In this document: in pieces, positions 37,980-50,670 of the stretch
How the letters are laid out: each line of letters opens with the position of its first letter
Numbering within the stretch: the stretch's first letter is position 1
Origin: Stenopsyche tienmushanensis
Lineage: Eukaryota; Arthropoda; Insecta; Trichoptera; Stenopsychidae
DNA: 64,000 nt
Assembly: GCA_008973525.1 (NCBI GenBank)
Contig: WACJ01000274.1
Coordinates: 868,001-932,000, forward strand
Reading direction: 5' to 3'
Translations under genes and position numbers: made by a program
Notes under the pieces: model-generated
Seen by the model: the letters and a program-made list of their open reading frames with translations, nothing else
Database searches by the model: none
Told to the model about the DNA's origin: nothing

Positions 37980-38097
37980 TCTTCCGAAGAAAAATACTCA
38001 GTCTTTACAAACCTCCCACACTCCCTATCGAGACGGTCGCGAAAGCGTTCGTCAATACGTTCATTCAGGATACCCACTGGGTGAGCGTTCTAAATGA
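37980..38097 (+). repeat. Dispersed repeat F, copy 2 (downstream of UBLCP1)
   Basis: Direct-orientation partner of the copy at 34477-34600, with only scattered substitutions. The high identity suggests recent spread or duplication relative to the other repeats in the window. Confidence 0.85.
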
Positions 38098-38099
38098 AA

Positions 38100-41000
38100 T
38101 TCGGTGGTAATGCTACCTTTAATATCGAGCGAATGAAGAGGTAAATGTATGATACAGACGAGATGGATGTAACCCCTTCCTGTGAATGGATATTAAAGAG
38201 GCCCATAGTTCTGCAGTGGATTGTTTGGGGCTGCACTATGATGATGATGATATGAGTATAGACTTGCAGGATTTGTTTCATGCTGAAATGTTTGCAACAG
38301 TTGAAATTTCCATCAATAATGTGTTTTGATCAACAAAACCCCACAAATGTTTTTCCAGTTTAATCCTCCATTCTCTAAAAACGTATTTATCTTCTCCATA
38401 ATATCTTCATAGTGCACTACAAATTAGGAACTTTTCTTTGATATCATCTGAATTAAAATATTTTACGAAGACAAGCAACTGAGTACACGAGCTTACGCCT
38501 GTACTTGAAAAGAAAATAATGGTGAAAACTTGATTTAATTCAAAATCTACTCTTTAACGTCTACCGACAGTTCTGATATACGCCGCTGAATAGTATTATT
38601 AGACTGAGACATTTATAGCATCTTTACTTCTGGAATCCGCACGAATTAATTTCACTTTTATCAATTTCCAATGTGACTTCATTTGATACTTGCACTGATG
38701 CTGTTCTTCGAACGTGATACATTCATTACAATGCGTCTCCAACATTTCAATTCCATTTTTGTAGAATGATTTATCTTTGGTGTCAAAATATGCTTCAGTC
38801 AAATCTCTTTCCCTGAAGCATTCTCTTTACGTCTGCAAACAGGTAGCAGTCGCTTGGAGCTAGATCCGATTAATATAGTGGATGGGGAAGCAATTCCAAG
38901 TGCAATTTTGCTATTACTGAGATCAATATGTGATTTACGGTGCATTGATTTGGTGAAAGAGCATTTGTCATCTTCATTCGCAAATTCTTCTATCAAATGC
39001 ACCAATAGCCCAAACTTTTTCCCTTGGGAGCTACTTTTCGATTTAATTTTTTCTTGGGATCGACTTCTAATATGATTCCTATAGGAAATTTATAAAATAC
39101 AGCAGCCAAAAGCTTTCGTCGAACTTATTGAGTGACGTGTTAACACATGTTTACGGACAATCAGTATACGTAGCCAGGCAAAACCAATTGAATGATAAGG
39201 TTCTAATAGACCTACACATGTATCTCGTCAATCTTTTTTTTTTGTGCACAAAACATACCCAACATTGTCTGCCGAATTGTAGCACATTAATAAAAGTGTT
39301 AAACCAACAAAATATATACATTATTTAGCACTAGAATATAATTTGGACCTTTGTAAAAAATAATTATGTAAAATAACCAGTAGAAATTACTTTTTCCGCT
39401 GTAAAGTTAAGTCTGTGAAACGGGTAGAACTACTCATCCCACTAAATACCACCAGCCGAGTCCGCGAGTAGAATTACCCATCCCACTCAAGATGTGTTAA
39501 TTATCTTGATTTATATAAGTTTCATTAGCTTGCGAATAAAATTTATTTCATACATTAAATAATGAACGCATGTGTGATACAAGGATGAATGTACTGTTCA
39601 CATGACAAATTTATATAGATTTTCAAAAGTCTTCAAATATCGAAAGTAGAATATTGAGGAACATATCGATCGCGTTTACACAAAATCGATTCTATGGATG
39701 TGCGTGATGCAAAAACGAAGTGTTTACGGTCCGCTAAGCCAAATATTACAACGCTTTAAATACATGATCTGTTTGGCTTTGTTGTTTTTTACGTGTATAT
39801 TTATATATATATTCCATTTATATTTAGAATCTGTTGGCACCATGTGACTGCACCGCTTTAAAATTAAATCGGCAGCTGTGTGATGATGGAGGAGTCAGAA
39901 GTGACCGATCCCAATTAGATTCTAGAACTCCGACGAGGCTACTCACACTGGTCCTTGCGACAATTAACAAAATGGGAGACTTTCACGGACTGCATTTATT
40001 ATTCATTTTAATCCATACTATGTATATCCATATTTATAAACTGCTGCGTTTAAATTGAATATAAAAATTTAAAAGCAGAATTTATATTTTAAAAATACAA
40101 AAATAAGTCTAACCATAATATTGTTATAGTTTTTATTAAATTAGTTAACTATTAATTGATGATTTGGGTGGGTATTTTTTTTGTCATAGCGAGCACTCTG
40201 ATTAATGCTTTTGGATGCATCAGAGCAAATACGCTGTCTTTATGAAATGTGACCTCAAACTAATTAAGGGAGTTCAAAGTGAGACCCCGAGCTGAACTAC
40301 GCCTTGATTAACCCTGTCTTTGAAACTTGTTTCTAACTTTGTCACAAAGTCCATTTGATCATAAAAGATTACCGTAGATATCGAGTTGTTACCAGCATTG
40401 TCGGACACCCTGGTTATGTATGCTTTATTTACTCAGCAACGGAGACTACAGCTGAATAAATTGGATCTCTATCGAAATTGCACAATAATTTATTAATTTT
40501 TTAATTGTACTGTAACAGAAAATTATTTTAATGATGATAAACTCAAAATATCCTAAGATCAATTTAATCTTCTTAATGAAACAAAATTTTAAGCATGATC
40601 ATTTTTGCTCTCGAGCATTTTAAGCAGCAAAGAGGACGCTCTAAATATAAGTAATTCCGATGGGGTTTTTGGTCTCATTTTTCTTGAATTTTTACAGGCG
40701 ATGAATTTTAATTAGTTCGGAGTTCTTGTACCGGGCTTTATTCAAGATTAAAAGCTTATGGATTTATACATTTTGGCACGGGAAGACAATCGCAAGCCAC
40801 ATTAAAATGCATAGCGGATTTCTCTTAGCTTTTCGCAAGTATATCCAAGAGTTTTCTCAAAACTTTGATTTGCATGGCAATGAGAAAATTTGACTAATTC
40901 GCGGCTATCATCCTTGCGAAACATTATCATGAATATTACAAATATTCATATGAATATTCAGTACGACTTAGTACCATTGTTCTTTGGCATTTGAAATAAA

Positions 41001-41849
41001 TGCTACTGAATTTAAAATCAATACAAGATTGCATTGTTCGCATTTTCTTCAATATCGCATCGCATTTTCCCGGGATAAACATCTTTAAATCATATTCATA
41101 AATGTTCAGATTTTAAAGTAATAAAAAATCAGGTTCAAAATGATGGATAGGGCGCTGAAAAAAGCCGAGGCATTGAGATGTTATTGCTGGCTACAACTTT
41201 AACCATATCTATCAAAATCCTAGCCATCTTGTATCCATAATAAAAGACATTTATTCAGCAATAATTAACGTAAACTACTTGTATACAAAAAAGCAGCTTT
41301 GTACATCTTAATTTAATGCCGATATATACAATTATTCAGATTTATTAAATTTTTATTAGTGATCTCATGTATAATAATTATATTGTTAGTGTGTTTTTTT
41401 TTAAATCAAAATGTAACAAATCTTGGGATCCCGTTATCATATTAGATATCTCAGAATATATTCAGAGCAATCGCGAAAATTGATGTTGTAATTCCTAGAA
41501 TCTCGTATAGGTATGTTTACGTGCTCTTGAATTCTATCATCGCATACTTTGAATTTCAAATTATAACAATCCGTCAAACAGTTTCAAAATAACTCCGAAA
41601 TAATCGAATCGAAATATCGAAAAGTTCTTGCTGATTGTTTAGCAATGAAAGACTTTATTAATTATTATTTTTTTTATTTACAAAATATAATTTTCTTAAT
41701 TACTACCTACTATTTCCCACTGGTTTTGAGTAGAAATATGTACAAATATGATTTTCGACTTCAGTTTCGTTCAAACTTAACCCCTAAAGGAGTACTATCC
41801 CAGGGTATGGGACCCCCCCCCCCACCTATTCGAAAAAATACTCTTATAC
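38100..41849. other. No recognisable gene
   Basis: AT-rich non-coding DNA. An imperfect tandem duplication, GTAGAACTACTCATCCCACT and GTAGAATTACCCATCCCACT, lies within 39420-39490. No open frame of note. Confidence 0.5.
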
Positions 41850-42035
41850 ATTGAGCTCGGAGACAGACAGAGACAGAGAGAACGTAGCGCAGTTCGGGAG
41901 ACAGAGACGGAGAGCTTCCCCGCATACATCGCACGATTGTATAGTTCGTTAGTCCAAATTGATCGACTAGAAATTATTTCGATTTCAAGTTTTTTGCTGT
42001 AAGTGCTATTGACAGTGTTTATTTATTTGATTGCT
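41850..42035 (-). repeat. Dispersed repeat B, partial inverted copy
   Basis: GAGCTCGGAGACAGACAGAG, CGCACGATTGTATAG and GCTATTGACAGTGTTTATTT are inverse matches to the end of repeat B at 11930-12000 and 9460-9480. A poly-C tract lies just left of it at about 41813-41823. Confidence 0.65.
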
Positions 42036-42559
42036 TCCTGTTCGTGACGAGTCTTTATCCAATTATCAGTTCCTTCTAAAGCAGGAGCAAATGAGTCGAT
42101 TTCTTGTGTATTGTTTATGTAAAAAAAATGACATGGTCTTGTATGCTATCAACAGTGCTTATTTACAATTGACTCTGCATCGAATTGAAGATTGTCTTAC
42201 GCTGATAGAAGCTGATCCCAGTCACAATTCAGTGCAAAAAGGGACTAACTTTTTGTTTTGACCACAAACTTTGCACGTGTTTTGTTGCTCTGTTTTGTTA
42301 TCGTCAGACAGTTCGTGCGGCATCCAAACTCCCATTCGATTCGTCATCCCAATACGTTTTAAATACTCTTGGGCTATCAATCACGGCGAACACATCCTCT
42401 GCGATATTTTATCGATACTTAATCGACGATCTGTTTCCACTATGGCTCTCAAATATGTCGTCAACATTATTTTTGTAATTATTCTGTAACTGTTATAATA
42501 TATCATGACCGAAACTATGTCGTAGCTGCTCATAATAAATATTATTTGTACTGTTATAT

Positions 42560-42840
42560 AGGAGTGGGGGCGCTTTCGGGGCAGAGTCCCCGGGCGGCTC
42601 CTCGCTCTCATGCATTCGTTGGGATGGTTGCGCTAACGCATGGATCCGTTCTTCTTTCTGGTCGTGTGTAGCCGGACCGATGGATGGGGATGAACGGGCG
42701 TTGAAAAAAAAATCTCTTCTCTAGGTAACTCATTATTGCGCACGAAATAGAAAGATCTGGCTGCGAGAAGGACGTCCTCCCGCAGCCAAGGCCAACCGAT
42801 CCTTCCTTCGATTCCCGCCATCGGTCGGTAAGTTACCGTG
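42560..42840 (+). repeat. Dispersed GC-rich repeat E, copy 1
   Basis: Begins ATAGGAGTGGGGGCGCTTTC, with CGGGCGGCTCCTCGCTCT, TCTTCTCTAGGTAACT and GACGTCCTCCCGCAGCCAAG. Related to 50888-51215 (plus) and 53890-54110 (inverted). Length and base composition unlike the flanks suggest a solo LTR or SINE-like element. No open frame is conserved between copies. Confidence 0.75.
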
Positions 42841-45299
42841 CAACAATTTTAGCTGCGTTTTTCGAAACCTTAGCCACCTTGTATCGAAAATAGATGACGT
42901 TACATTGTATAAACCCTGACTGAAAGATTTGCTATATTGTTATAAATAATATCAGATTTTGTCATCAAAGTTGAACGCAATTTTTCGACATGCTGCTAAA
43001 ACTGAACGCAATTATTTTTAAGTCAAAAGGCGTCATTCGAAACATTTGAAGAATTTCATAGTACAACAAAATAGATACTGCGCAGATATGAAATTTACGC
43101 TGCCTACACATATATATAATGCAAATTTAACCCTCGCGCTGTCGCCAGAAATTGCAAACGGCCAATCCGTCGCAGACCATCGCTCATCGTATCGATAATT
43201 TCATAATTTGTAATCGCTTTCAGCTGAAACAGACGGCAATGCGCTCCAAAATATGAGGGTTCATGAACATGAAACCCAAAATACACGCATGTACTTAATT
43301 CCGCTTCGAGTTCATCGCACCAATTTTCTTCTAAATATTTTGCAAAATTGTAGTTTTCTCAAGTTGACAGCTGTCAAAATATGTGCTGGGTGCTTTGTTC
43401 CTAGTATCACCATTTGTCCTGTGGGCATCTGACATACATTTGTCGGAATTCGGACCACATTACATCCACGTCAAATCAAGGTCGATCTGTTTTGAAATAT
43501 TCAAAACACTGATTAAATATAAACATTCTGAAACACATAAACATAGGATTGGTTTCTGACAAAAACAATCTGTTTTGCGACATTCACTCTAATGTCAAAA
43601 CATTGAAAATGATGCTGGATAAAAGACAGTCGCTTGCAAAAAAATATTTTTTACCATAACATTAATTGCATACGAAATGATGGCGCTTGAGCATTAATTT
43701 AATGTTGAATTTTACACATTGCCACATTTTTTGACATTGAAATTTAAACAACATACGCGGAAATTATACCAAAGATTATTTATAGATCTAAATGCAGGGA
43801 TTTCCAAATGAGTATTTCGAAAGATTGTGCTTCATTTTTATGGATCTCGTTTAGGTGTTGTTGAGCCAAATGATCGATTACGGATGGACTCTTCATTTCT
43901 GTCCTCGATCTGAATTGATTATAACATCATCAGGATTTATTCGAATGAAGTTTGAAAGTTCAGAAGTTTTGGCAGAGACTTCATCGATCAATCTCCCTTA
44001 ATTACGCCCAGTTCAATTATCTTCTCATGGATTGGAACACCTGAAATCCTGCTCATACCTTTTATGCAATTATCGTCTCCGATGACGAATGGACGAATGA
44101 AACGTCAACCGATTAAAAATAATATTATTTAATTCATATTTTTAATAATGCATTACGTTAAATCCTCTAACGACTTGCTAAATCATTTGCCAAATGACTG
44201 GTCAAATATGGCTCAATGATCGATCTCATACAAAGAAAAAAAAAACATCCCAGACCTAAGAAACATCCATCAAATTAAAGTGAAGCAGCCCGTAATGCAT
44301 TGAAATACGCTGTCATCAAATACAATACAAGAAACAGGATTCATCCAAGTTCTAAAGAAAAATATAAATCATATTCCATGTTATGTCAATCATTATCATC
44401 CATTCGCCTTGCCACATGACCTACTACTCTCTTTGGTTAACTTTTAAAATACGCCAAGCATAGATAAATATGGAAATTGACAACATCATGGATACAAAAA
44501 GGTATTTCGATTTTCAAAAACATGAAAAAGAGCTATTGGAAAAAGGCCAACAAAGCTAAAATGTAATTAAATCAAATAAACGAAGAAAGCTGATTCAATG
44601 AATTGTAGAATAGGAAGTTATTCATCGTAACAGGAAAGAATCCAATTGTGAAAAACGACAATATAATTTTGCTTGGGTATGCAAGCATTGTATTTAAATT
44701 ATAAATCATCAACAAGCAGGGTGACATAGGAGGCACCCACCACGGGCGCAAGTGGGCTTGGGGCGCAAAACGCAGAATACCTACCCAGTCGAGAGTTGCA
44801 CTGGGTTTTTATTTAATTCTACTACTTTACATGAATCACGAGGACACGGGTGGATTAGGGCTTTTCAGGTTTAAATTTTCCGCGATCCGTTCATGGAGGC
44901 ATACCATGTTCTGTGGATACGTTCGGGACATGAAGTCCGATCGTGTCCAGCGGTCTGAAAAGCGGACCGGTTGAACACACAGTGATAAATGCATACCCGG
45001 GGTCTTTTATAGCCTTTTGTAGCCACCAATGTTCATTCTCCACTCACATATTTGATCAGCACATTTATGGTATAAACTTCATTCAAATATTTCCGCAATT
45101 ATGCTAATTTTTATTAAAGCGTCCACATCCGTCATCGGATTTAGGTGATTTCCAAATGAGATTTTCATTGGAAATAATATATATATTAGAGACAATAGAA
45201 ACATATATATTTAGGCTATAATCACCATTATTGATAGCACTTTCCCATAGTGGATGGGCAATTGGAGGAACCTTTATAATGAGCCCAGAATATAATCCC
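42841..45299. other. No recognisable gene
   Basis: Mostly AT-rich. A more G+C-balanced patch at about 44700-45010 could be a repeat fragment of unknown type. No domain was found on either strand. Confidence 0.45.
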
Positions 45300-46300
45300 C
45301 GGATTTTGGGCGAAGATAAGTGTGGAATACCCGACAAGCTGACCTTTATTTAGCAAACATACAGAAGGCGCAGAAGGTGGCCAGCGAGCTTGGACGGCTC
45401 TTACCCAATATTGGAGGGCCAAAGCCGTGCAGAAGACGGACCATAAACGAGGTAATACACTCGATCCTTCTGTACGGAGCCCCGATATGGAACGAGTCGC
45501 TCAGACGCGACACCAACAGAAATAAGCTCGCCAGGGTCCAGCGACAGGGAGCGCTTCCGAGTCACCGCAGCGTACAGGACAGTGTTCGAAGACGCGGTGC
45601 TAGTGATCGCTGGAATACCCCCGCTGGACCTCCAGGCAAAGAAGAGGGCCTTGGACTACGAAGATCCTACAAATCGCAACGAGCATGATCAGAAACTGAG
45701 GGAAGCCTGACAACGGAGATGGGATCAGTCCAGCAAGGGAATGATGGATCCCACCGACTTATCCCGGTCATAAGTCGGTGGAGAGCCTGGGAACACGGTG
45801 AAATGGCTTACCGCTTGACTTAGGTGCTCACTGGGCATAGATGCTTTGCTGCGTAACTAAAGCGGATTGGCAAAGAAGCATCCGCAACGTGCCAACACTG
45901 CCAAGCGGAGTTCGACGACGCAGAACACACCATCATCCGGCTGTGAGGCTTGGGCACCCCAGAGAAAACTGCTGAAATAAGCACTTGGGGTAGCCAAGCT
46001 CAGCGTTGATAACATGATCCACAGCATGATGGAAAGTAAGAAGAACTGGGACCTTTGGCGCGACTACGTAGAAGAGATTTTGAGCGCCAAAGAGGGCAGT
46101 GAAAGAGAGAGACGCAGAGCGCAACAGTCTCTCAAATACTAGAATAGGGCCAACTAAAAGGCCAGGCCTGGTATTGTTAATACCAGAGGGCCATAGAAGG
46201 ACAAGGGAAGTGGTTTAGTGGGTAGCAATCCTACACTACCCGAAAAGGGTGTCGTGCGCTCACTTATGGCCGAGCCCATCCAAAGGCAACTATGGGTGTG
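45300..46300 (+). mobile_element. 3' end of an R1-clade non-LTR retrotransposon
   Basis: C-terminal ORF2 pieces in shifting frames: ASELGRLLPNIGGPKP, RTINEVIHSILLYGAPIWNE and NKLARVQRQGAL at 45375-45550, then LKRIGKEASATCQHCQAEFD (45857-45925) with the terminal Cys-Cys-His zinc knuckle, then SKKNWDLWRDYVEEILSAKE up to a stop at 46140-46142. The 3' UTR-like part to about 46300 includes GTTTAGTGGGTAGCAATCCT and GGGTGTCGTGCGCTC, as in R1-type tails. At least two frameshifts make it dead. The 5' part is missing, as usual for target-primed insertions. Confidence 0.88.
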
Positions 46301-46549
46301 AAGATTCCCCTCCCACATATGAATTAAAATGATGACGTTTGTATGTTATCCCCTCACGGTATAGTCCACCGAAGATCAAACGCTTGGCAAATACATAAAA
46401 AATCGACGGTTGTAGTGTTTTATTTACCTTAGCAACCACCAGACCAGTATGTTCTAACATAGTGCATACGTTAAATGTCTCGGACAATAAATTGCGTACA
46501 CAAACAATATTTTTACTATGTCTATGTTATGTCCGCAAGTGTAAAAAAT

Positions 46550-46640
46550 AATCTGATAAAGTTTTATTATAATCGTATGAACGGTATGGCAGCGCATTGA
46601 TTACGAACAAACAAATATTAATTCATTGGGTTGATGAATC
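46550..46640 (+). repeat. RTE-like 3' tail fragment
   Basis: AAAGTTTTATTATAATCGTA, TGAACGGTATGGCAGCGCAT and CGAACAAACAAATATTAATT match 62335-62405. This is the pattern of RTE-clade or RTE-derived SINE tails in insects. Confidence 0.65.
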
Positions 46641-46859
46641 TATTTCTATGTTATTGATTGTGTAGTTTTGAAACGGCTCTCCGAGCTGGATCGTCCTATA
46701 CGTATGCCCCATATAGTTTAAATGTCTTCCATGTTATCAAAGCAACATTATCTCTTGTGAAGATCGGTCAAATCTGATGAAATGTAAGATGTGCTAAATC
46801 CATTCTTGGCCAATGTATTAAAGTGCAGTTTTGTGTTTGAATGTTAGGAGCACCTGTGC

Positions 46860-47290
46860 TCCGAGTCCGCCAGTTGCGAGCCTGATGACGCTCAAGTGGT
46901 TGCCAAAGGCCCCTCGGCAGCAGAAGATTTATGTTGTGTCGGCAGCAGTGTCTCCCGGCTAGCCGACCTCCTCACTTCTTCCCGCTTCCCGACGCGGCCA
47001 TCTTGCCATCGTCCGAATGCTATTCTCAGCGCTCTACAACACGCTCGAAGTGCGTACCCGAAACCCGTCTATTCTTTTTCTAATTTTATTGTAGTCACAC
47101 ATGAACGTGCAATAAACATGCTTCTAGTTTAGTTCTGCCTTTAGCAGTGAACCTACCAGCTGGCATGTGTGTGTGTTGGTGCTTCCGCCTGTCCAAGCTA
47201 AGAGTAAGGCTTCAAACCTTAACCCTACACATCCTCGAGGACTCCGACACTGACATCTTTGCGCGATTATCCCTGATAGCACACATCCCG
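46860..47290 (+). other. Possible solo LTR or GC-rich repeat fragment
   Basis: A G+C-rich block unlike its flanks, with an AATAAA at about 47110 (GTGCAATAAACATG) after TGTGTCGGCAGCAGTGTCTC and GACGCGGCCATCTTGCC. The layout resembles an LTR with its poly(A) signal, but no flanking duplication, primer-binding site or second copy was found in the window. Confidence 0.25.
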
Positions 47291-49005
47291 TATCGATTTC
47301 TTGCATTCGTCCGGACGCCATATGTTTATGCATGATTGTATCGTTAATAGATGTTTTTTTTTATTCTTAAATTTTAAATATATATTTAACACTTTCATCG
47401 ATACGACAATACAAATAGAGAACAATGGACGTCCGAACGTGAACATTAATGATCGATCGAAATGCAATGGCGTATCAATAAACACTCCATTATGTGTTTA
47501 CATTAAACACGTAATTTTTTAACGATCCGCATAAAAATATGGGACACGCCGACTGCTCTTCAAATATTAATATTAAGCCGGGAATACATTTTCCGGAGAT
47601 CTGCGCCCGGCAATATTAAAATACAGCATCAAACCCTGGACCCGTTTTGATTTTTTTTTAGTTTTTCTCCCGAGTCGGCTCGGGATAGTGTGGAAAGCGC
47701 TACATAATCGATTATTTGTGTGCCAGAGGTTCCCAAACTATTTTAAGGCGCAACATGTGCTACGTCGGAGCGTTGTTGACTTGTCTTTCGCAACACGTGG
47801 ACAAGGCTTACATAAGAACTATGTTTTCGTCCAGCACGAAAAATCGCACACGATAAATAGTACGTATGATCGCTTCAAATCGAACACAAAAAAGCGCACA
47901 CTCCCATAGCTATTATCGAAATTGCAGTGCGCCATTGTATCGAATCGACCGACCGGAAAATTTCACCAAACAACAACACAAATTAATAAATCTCAAAATA
48001 AACATGTTGTAATGTTTACAGTGCGATCATTAAATTTCCAATATATACTCGGCTAAAAATACAATTCTGCGATAATATACTAGAGAATGATGTTGCAGCC
48101 ATTTTCATGGAAAACGCTTTTATAATTTACCCAACACACCTACACTGAATCATCCGGGCTGCTTTATAGTGTTATTTCAATTAGGAAAATAGCTCGATAT
48201 TCAACTTTAATGGACCGAGTGTGTTCATAAAGTGGCTCAATTCTCGGACTTTGATTTCAATGATAAGGGTTCAAATCAACATTGTGGAAGTATTTTTCAC
48301 CATAACAACAAATTTATAAGCGAGATTGTGTAAATATTTATATTTTACCACTAACTCCTACTTAAAATTCCATATGGAATAATCATGTCCTAAATTAACC
48401 ATATGTAGGAACGAGATCTTATGTAGATCCTTTCGTGTATACGATAACAGATTAAGAAATTTGGCATATTTGTGGAAACAATCGAAACAAATTGAATAGA
48501 GCGTAATTGAAGCACATGTGGTTCAAATATATTAATATGATGATCAAATATGAAGTGTATACATCGATGGCCACCACGCTAAATATGTTCTTTAAATTAT
48601 TCAGTTGGTTATTTTATGTATTAAACACTCAGCGACTCACCGGTGAGTCGCTATGTTTTTTCGTAGCAAAAAATATTACGCTACATATTGGTGAATCCAA
48701 ATTTTAATGGATCTTGGTGCTTTCATTTTATATTGGAATCAGGGCTGCCCATTGAACGATCTTTACTACGTAACTGAATCTATTTTGCATTGGTGAGAAT
48801 ACCTAATATAAAAATGTTCTTATTAATAAATTGATACAATTCTAAAAAAATCATCAATTTTTATTAACATTTAAAAAAAATCATATGTTGTGACAACCCT
48901 GAACAAGAAATGCTCAAAACCTGTAAACGATCCTAGGAAACAGCATGTGGTATATTATTACATGCATTTGATAGAATACATAAATTGCCTTTAGACAATA
49001 AAATA
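47291..49005. other. No recognisable gene
   Basis: Non-coding AT-rich sequence apart from the 22-bp palindrome at 48630-48651. Short frames only. Confidence 0.5.
48630..48651. repeat. Perfect 22-bp palindrome
   Basis: Two 11-base halves, AGCGACTCACC and GGTGAGTCGCT, are exact reverse complements with no spacer. The inner 18 bp differ by one symmetric base pair from the palindrome at 13407-13424. Confidence 0.9.
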
Positions 49006-49520
49006 TACGAGGAATATCCCGAAAGTAAGTGTATTAATTTTTTATACATTTTTAGAAAACGTGTACTTGAAAAATTAAATACAGCATATTGTTAATACAC
49101 TTGTTAACTATTTTTAACATAATCGAACTCCTCCGCCAGCTCTTTCCTCAACTTCAGAACCTCTCTCCTCACCTACTCGTCGGTTGAAAATTTAATTCCA
49201 CCCATATGTTCTTACAGGGAGAGGAAAAGATAATAATTTGAAGGCGCTAAGTCAAGGGATGCAACAAGCATACTCTTCTCGTCAGCATACTCCTCCTTTT
49301 ATTTTGAATGCTTATTTTGAAATTTTTTAGGTTCTCACAATATAGTTATGGTCACTACACAATTGGATATTAAAAAGTGAATTTGCGTACTACCATATTC
49401 CTGCTATGCCCGCTTTGTCAGAAGATTCCGCTCCACCACGCAATATGAGCAACCCTTAAAAAACAAAAAACCACAGCCCGTTATTGTCACAGTACACTTA
49501 CTTTCAGGATATGCCTCGTA
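49006..49520 (-). mobile_element. Short mariner derivative with terminal inverted repeats
   Basis: The left end TACGAGGAATATCCCGAAAG and the inverse of the right end, TACGAGGCATATCCTGAAAG, form terminal repeats of about 28 bp bounded by TA; total 515 bp. On the minus strand the interior reads like the C-terminus of a mariner transposase: ASLDLAPSNYYLF, then HMGGIKFSTDE and RREVLKLRKELAEEF, with a stop after the first block. The N-terminal two thirds are deleted. Confidence 0.88.
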
Positions 49521-49795
49521 TGAGTCAAACAACTTTTTAGGCAATTTCTAATATTTCTAAATTTGCTGGCAGTTAAAAAACAAACTGCTTGATAGCACTT
49601 GATCTAGCGTTCACTGTTTGTTCGAATACATTTCGCTAAATATTTTGTCACTACCATTTAAATTGTTTATTATATAACTTCATAGAACTAACCAAACACT
49701 ATACCACTCATACAAACAATATCGACAATAAGTTTGGAAACGCTTTTTATACCATATATATCATATTAAAATTATAGAATTGATATTAAAAAATA

Positions 49796-50020
49796 TTATA
49801 ATAGAATATTAGTCTGGGATTTATGGGGATAATTAATTTTTTGCAGGAAAGATTTTAAATAAATATGCACACATAAAGTCCATGTGAGTTCAATTTTATA
49901 CAACTGAGGAAATATAAGACGATGATTTCTTATAGACGATAATATAATGAAGTTATCCTCGGCATTTGTAGCAGATTTTGGACGGTCCGGTCTTTTCCTG
50001 TCCTTCAAAGTCCCAGTCAC
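49796..50020 (-). mobile_element. Tc1-like transposase N-terminal fragment
   Basis: The frame begins TGTLKDRKRPDRPKSATNAE and continues DNFIILSSIRNHRLIFPQL. This is the helix-turn-helix linker pattern of Tc1/mariner-superfamily transposases (GxxxxRxRxGRPxxTT...EDxxI). The rest of the frame is unrelated. No ends were located. Dead fragment. Confidence 0.7.
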
Positions 50021-50670
50021 CTAATGTCATCCATGTAACGAGAATTAATCTCTGATTTTTTTAACGTTTGTATTAAAATTTGAGTGCACATTTTGATACG
50101 TTGTTTAAGTAGAAGGCTTTTAGCGTTGAAAATAAGTCTAAATTAATTTTTGTGACGGTTAATTGTAAAGTTTTCATTCAAAACCCGATAATACGCTGGG
50201 CGTTTCCAACCTTATTTTTACCAACAACACATTCCATCATTTACATCTGTAATGAAAAAGTAAATTCCCCTTTATTTTATCCTTATGAAGATGACTTATG
50301 TTGCCCAAATGTAATATAATCCAAATTGACTGACGATAATTGACTTTCGTCGGGTGATAGATTGCATCTTGATTTGATAAATTTAAGAACAAATCAATTT
50401 GTATATAGATATATTTTTAAATATTAACAATTTTCTTGACAGTCTCTTCTTTTTTTCCACAGAAAATGTTTGAGGTGAGAATTTTTCAAAATTAAAATTT
50501 TCCCAAATCAATACCTTTTTTTTGCACATATTTGTATGTATTCGCAAGCTAAATTGCATCAAATCATCTAACCAACTTGTTTGTGATATTAAAATTATCC
50601 ACACATACATGTATACTCTAAATTGTAAATTTTGCACCATTTTTGAACATTTGACTAATGACCTAAATTA

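Noticed and set aside
44700..45010. Possible LTR or promoter patch
   Set aside because: Balanced composition and a TTTTATAG motif only; no ends, duplication or second copy in the window.
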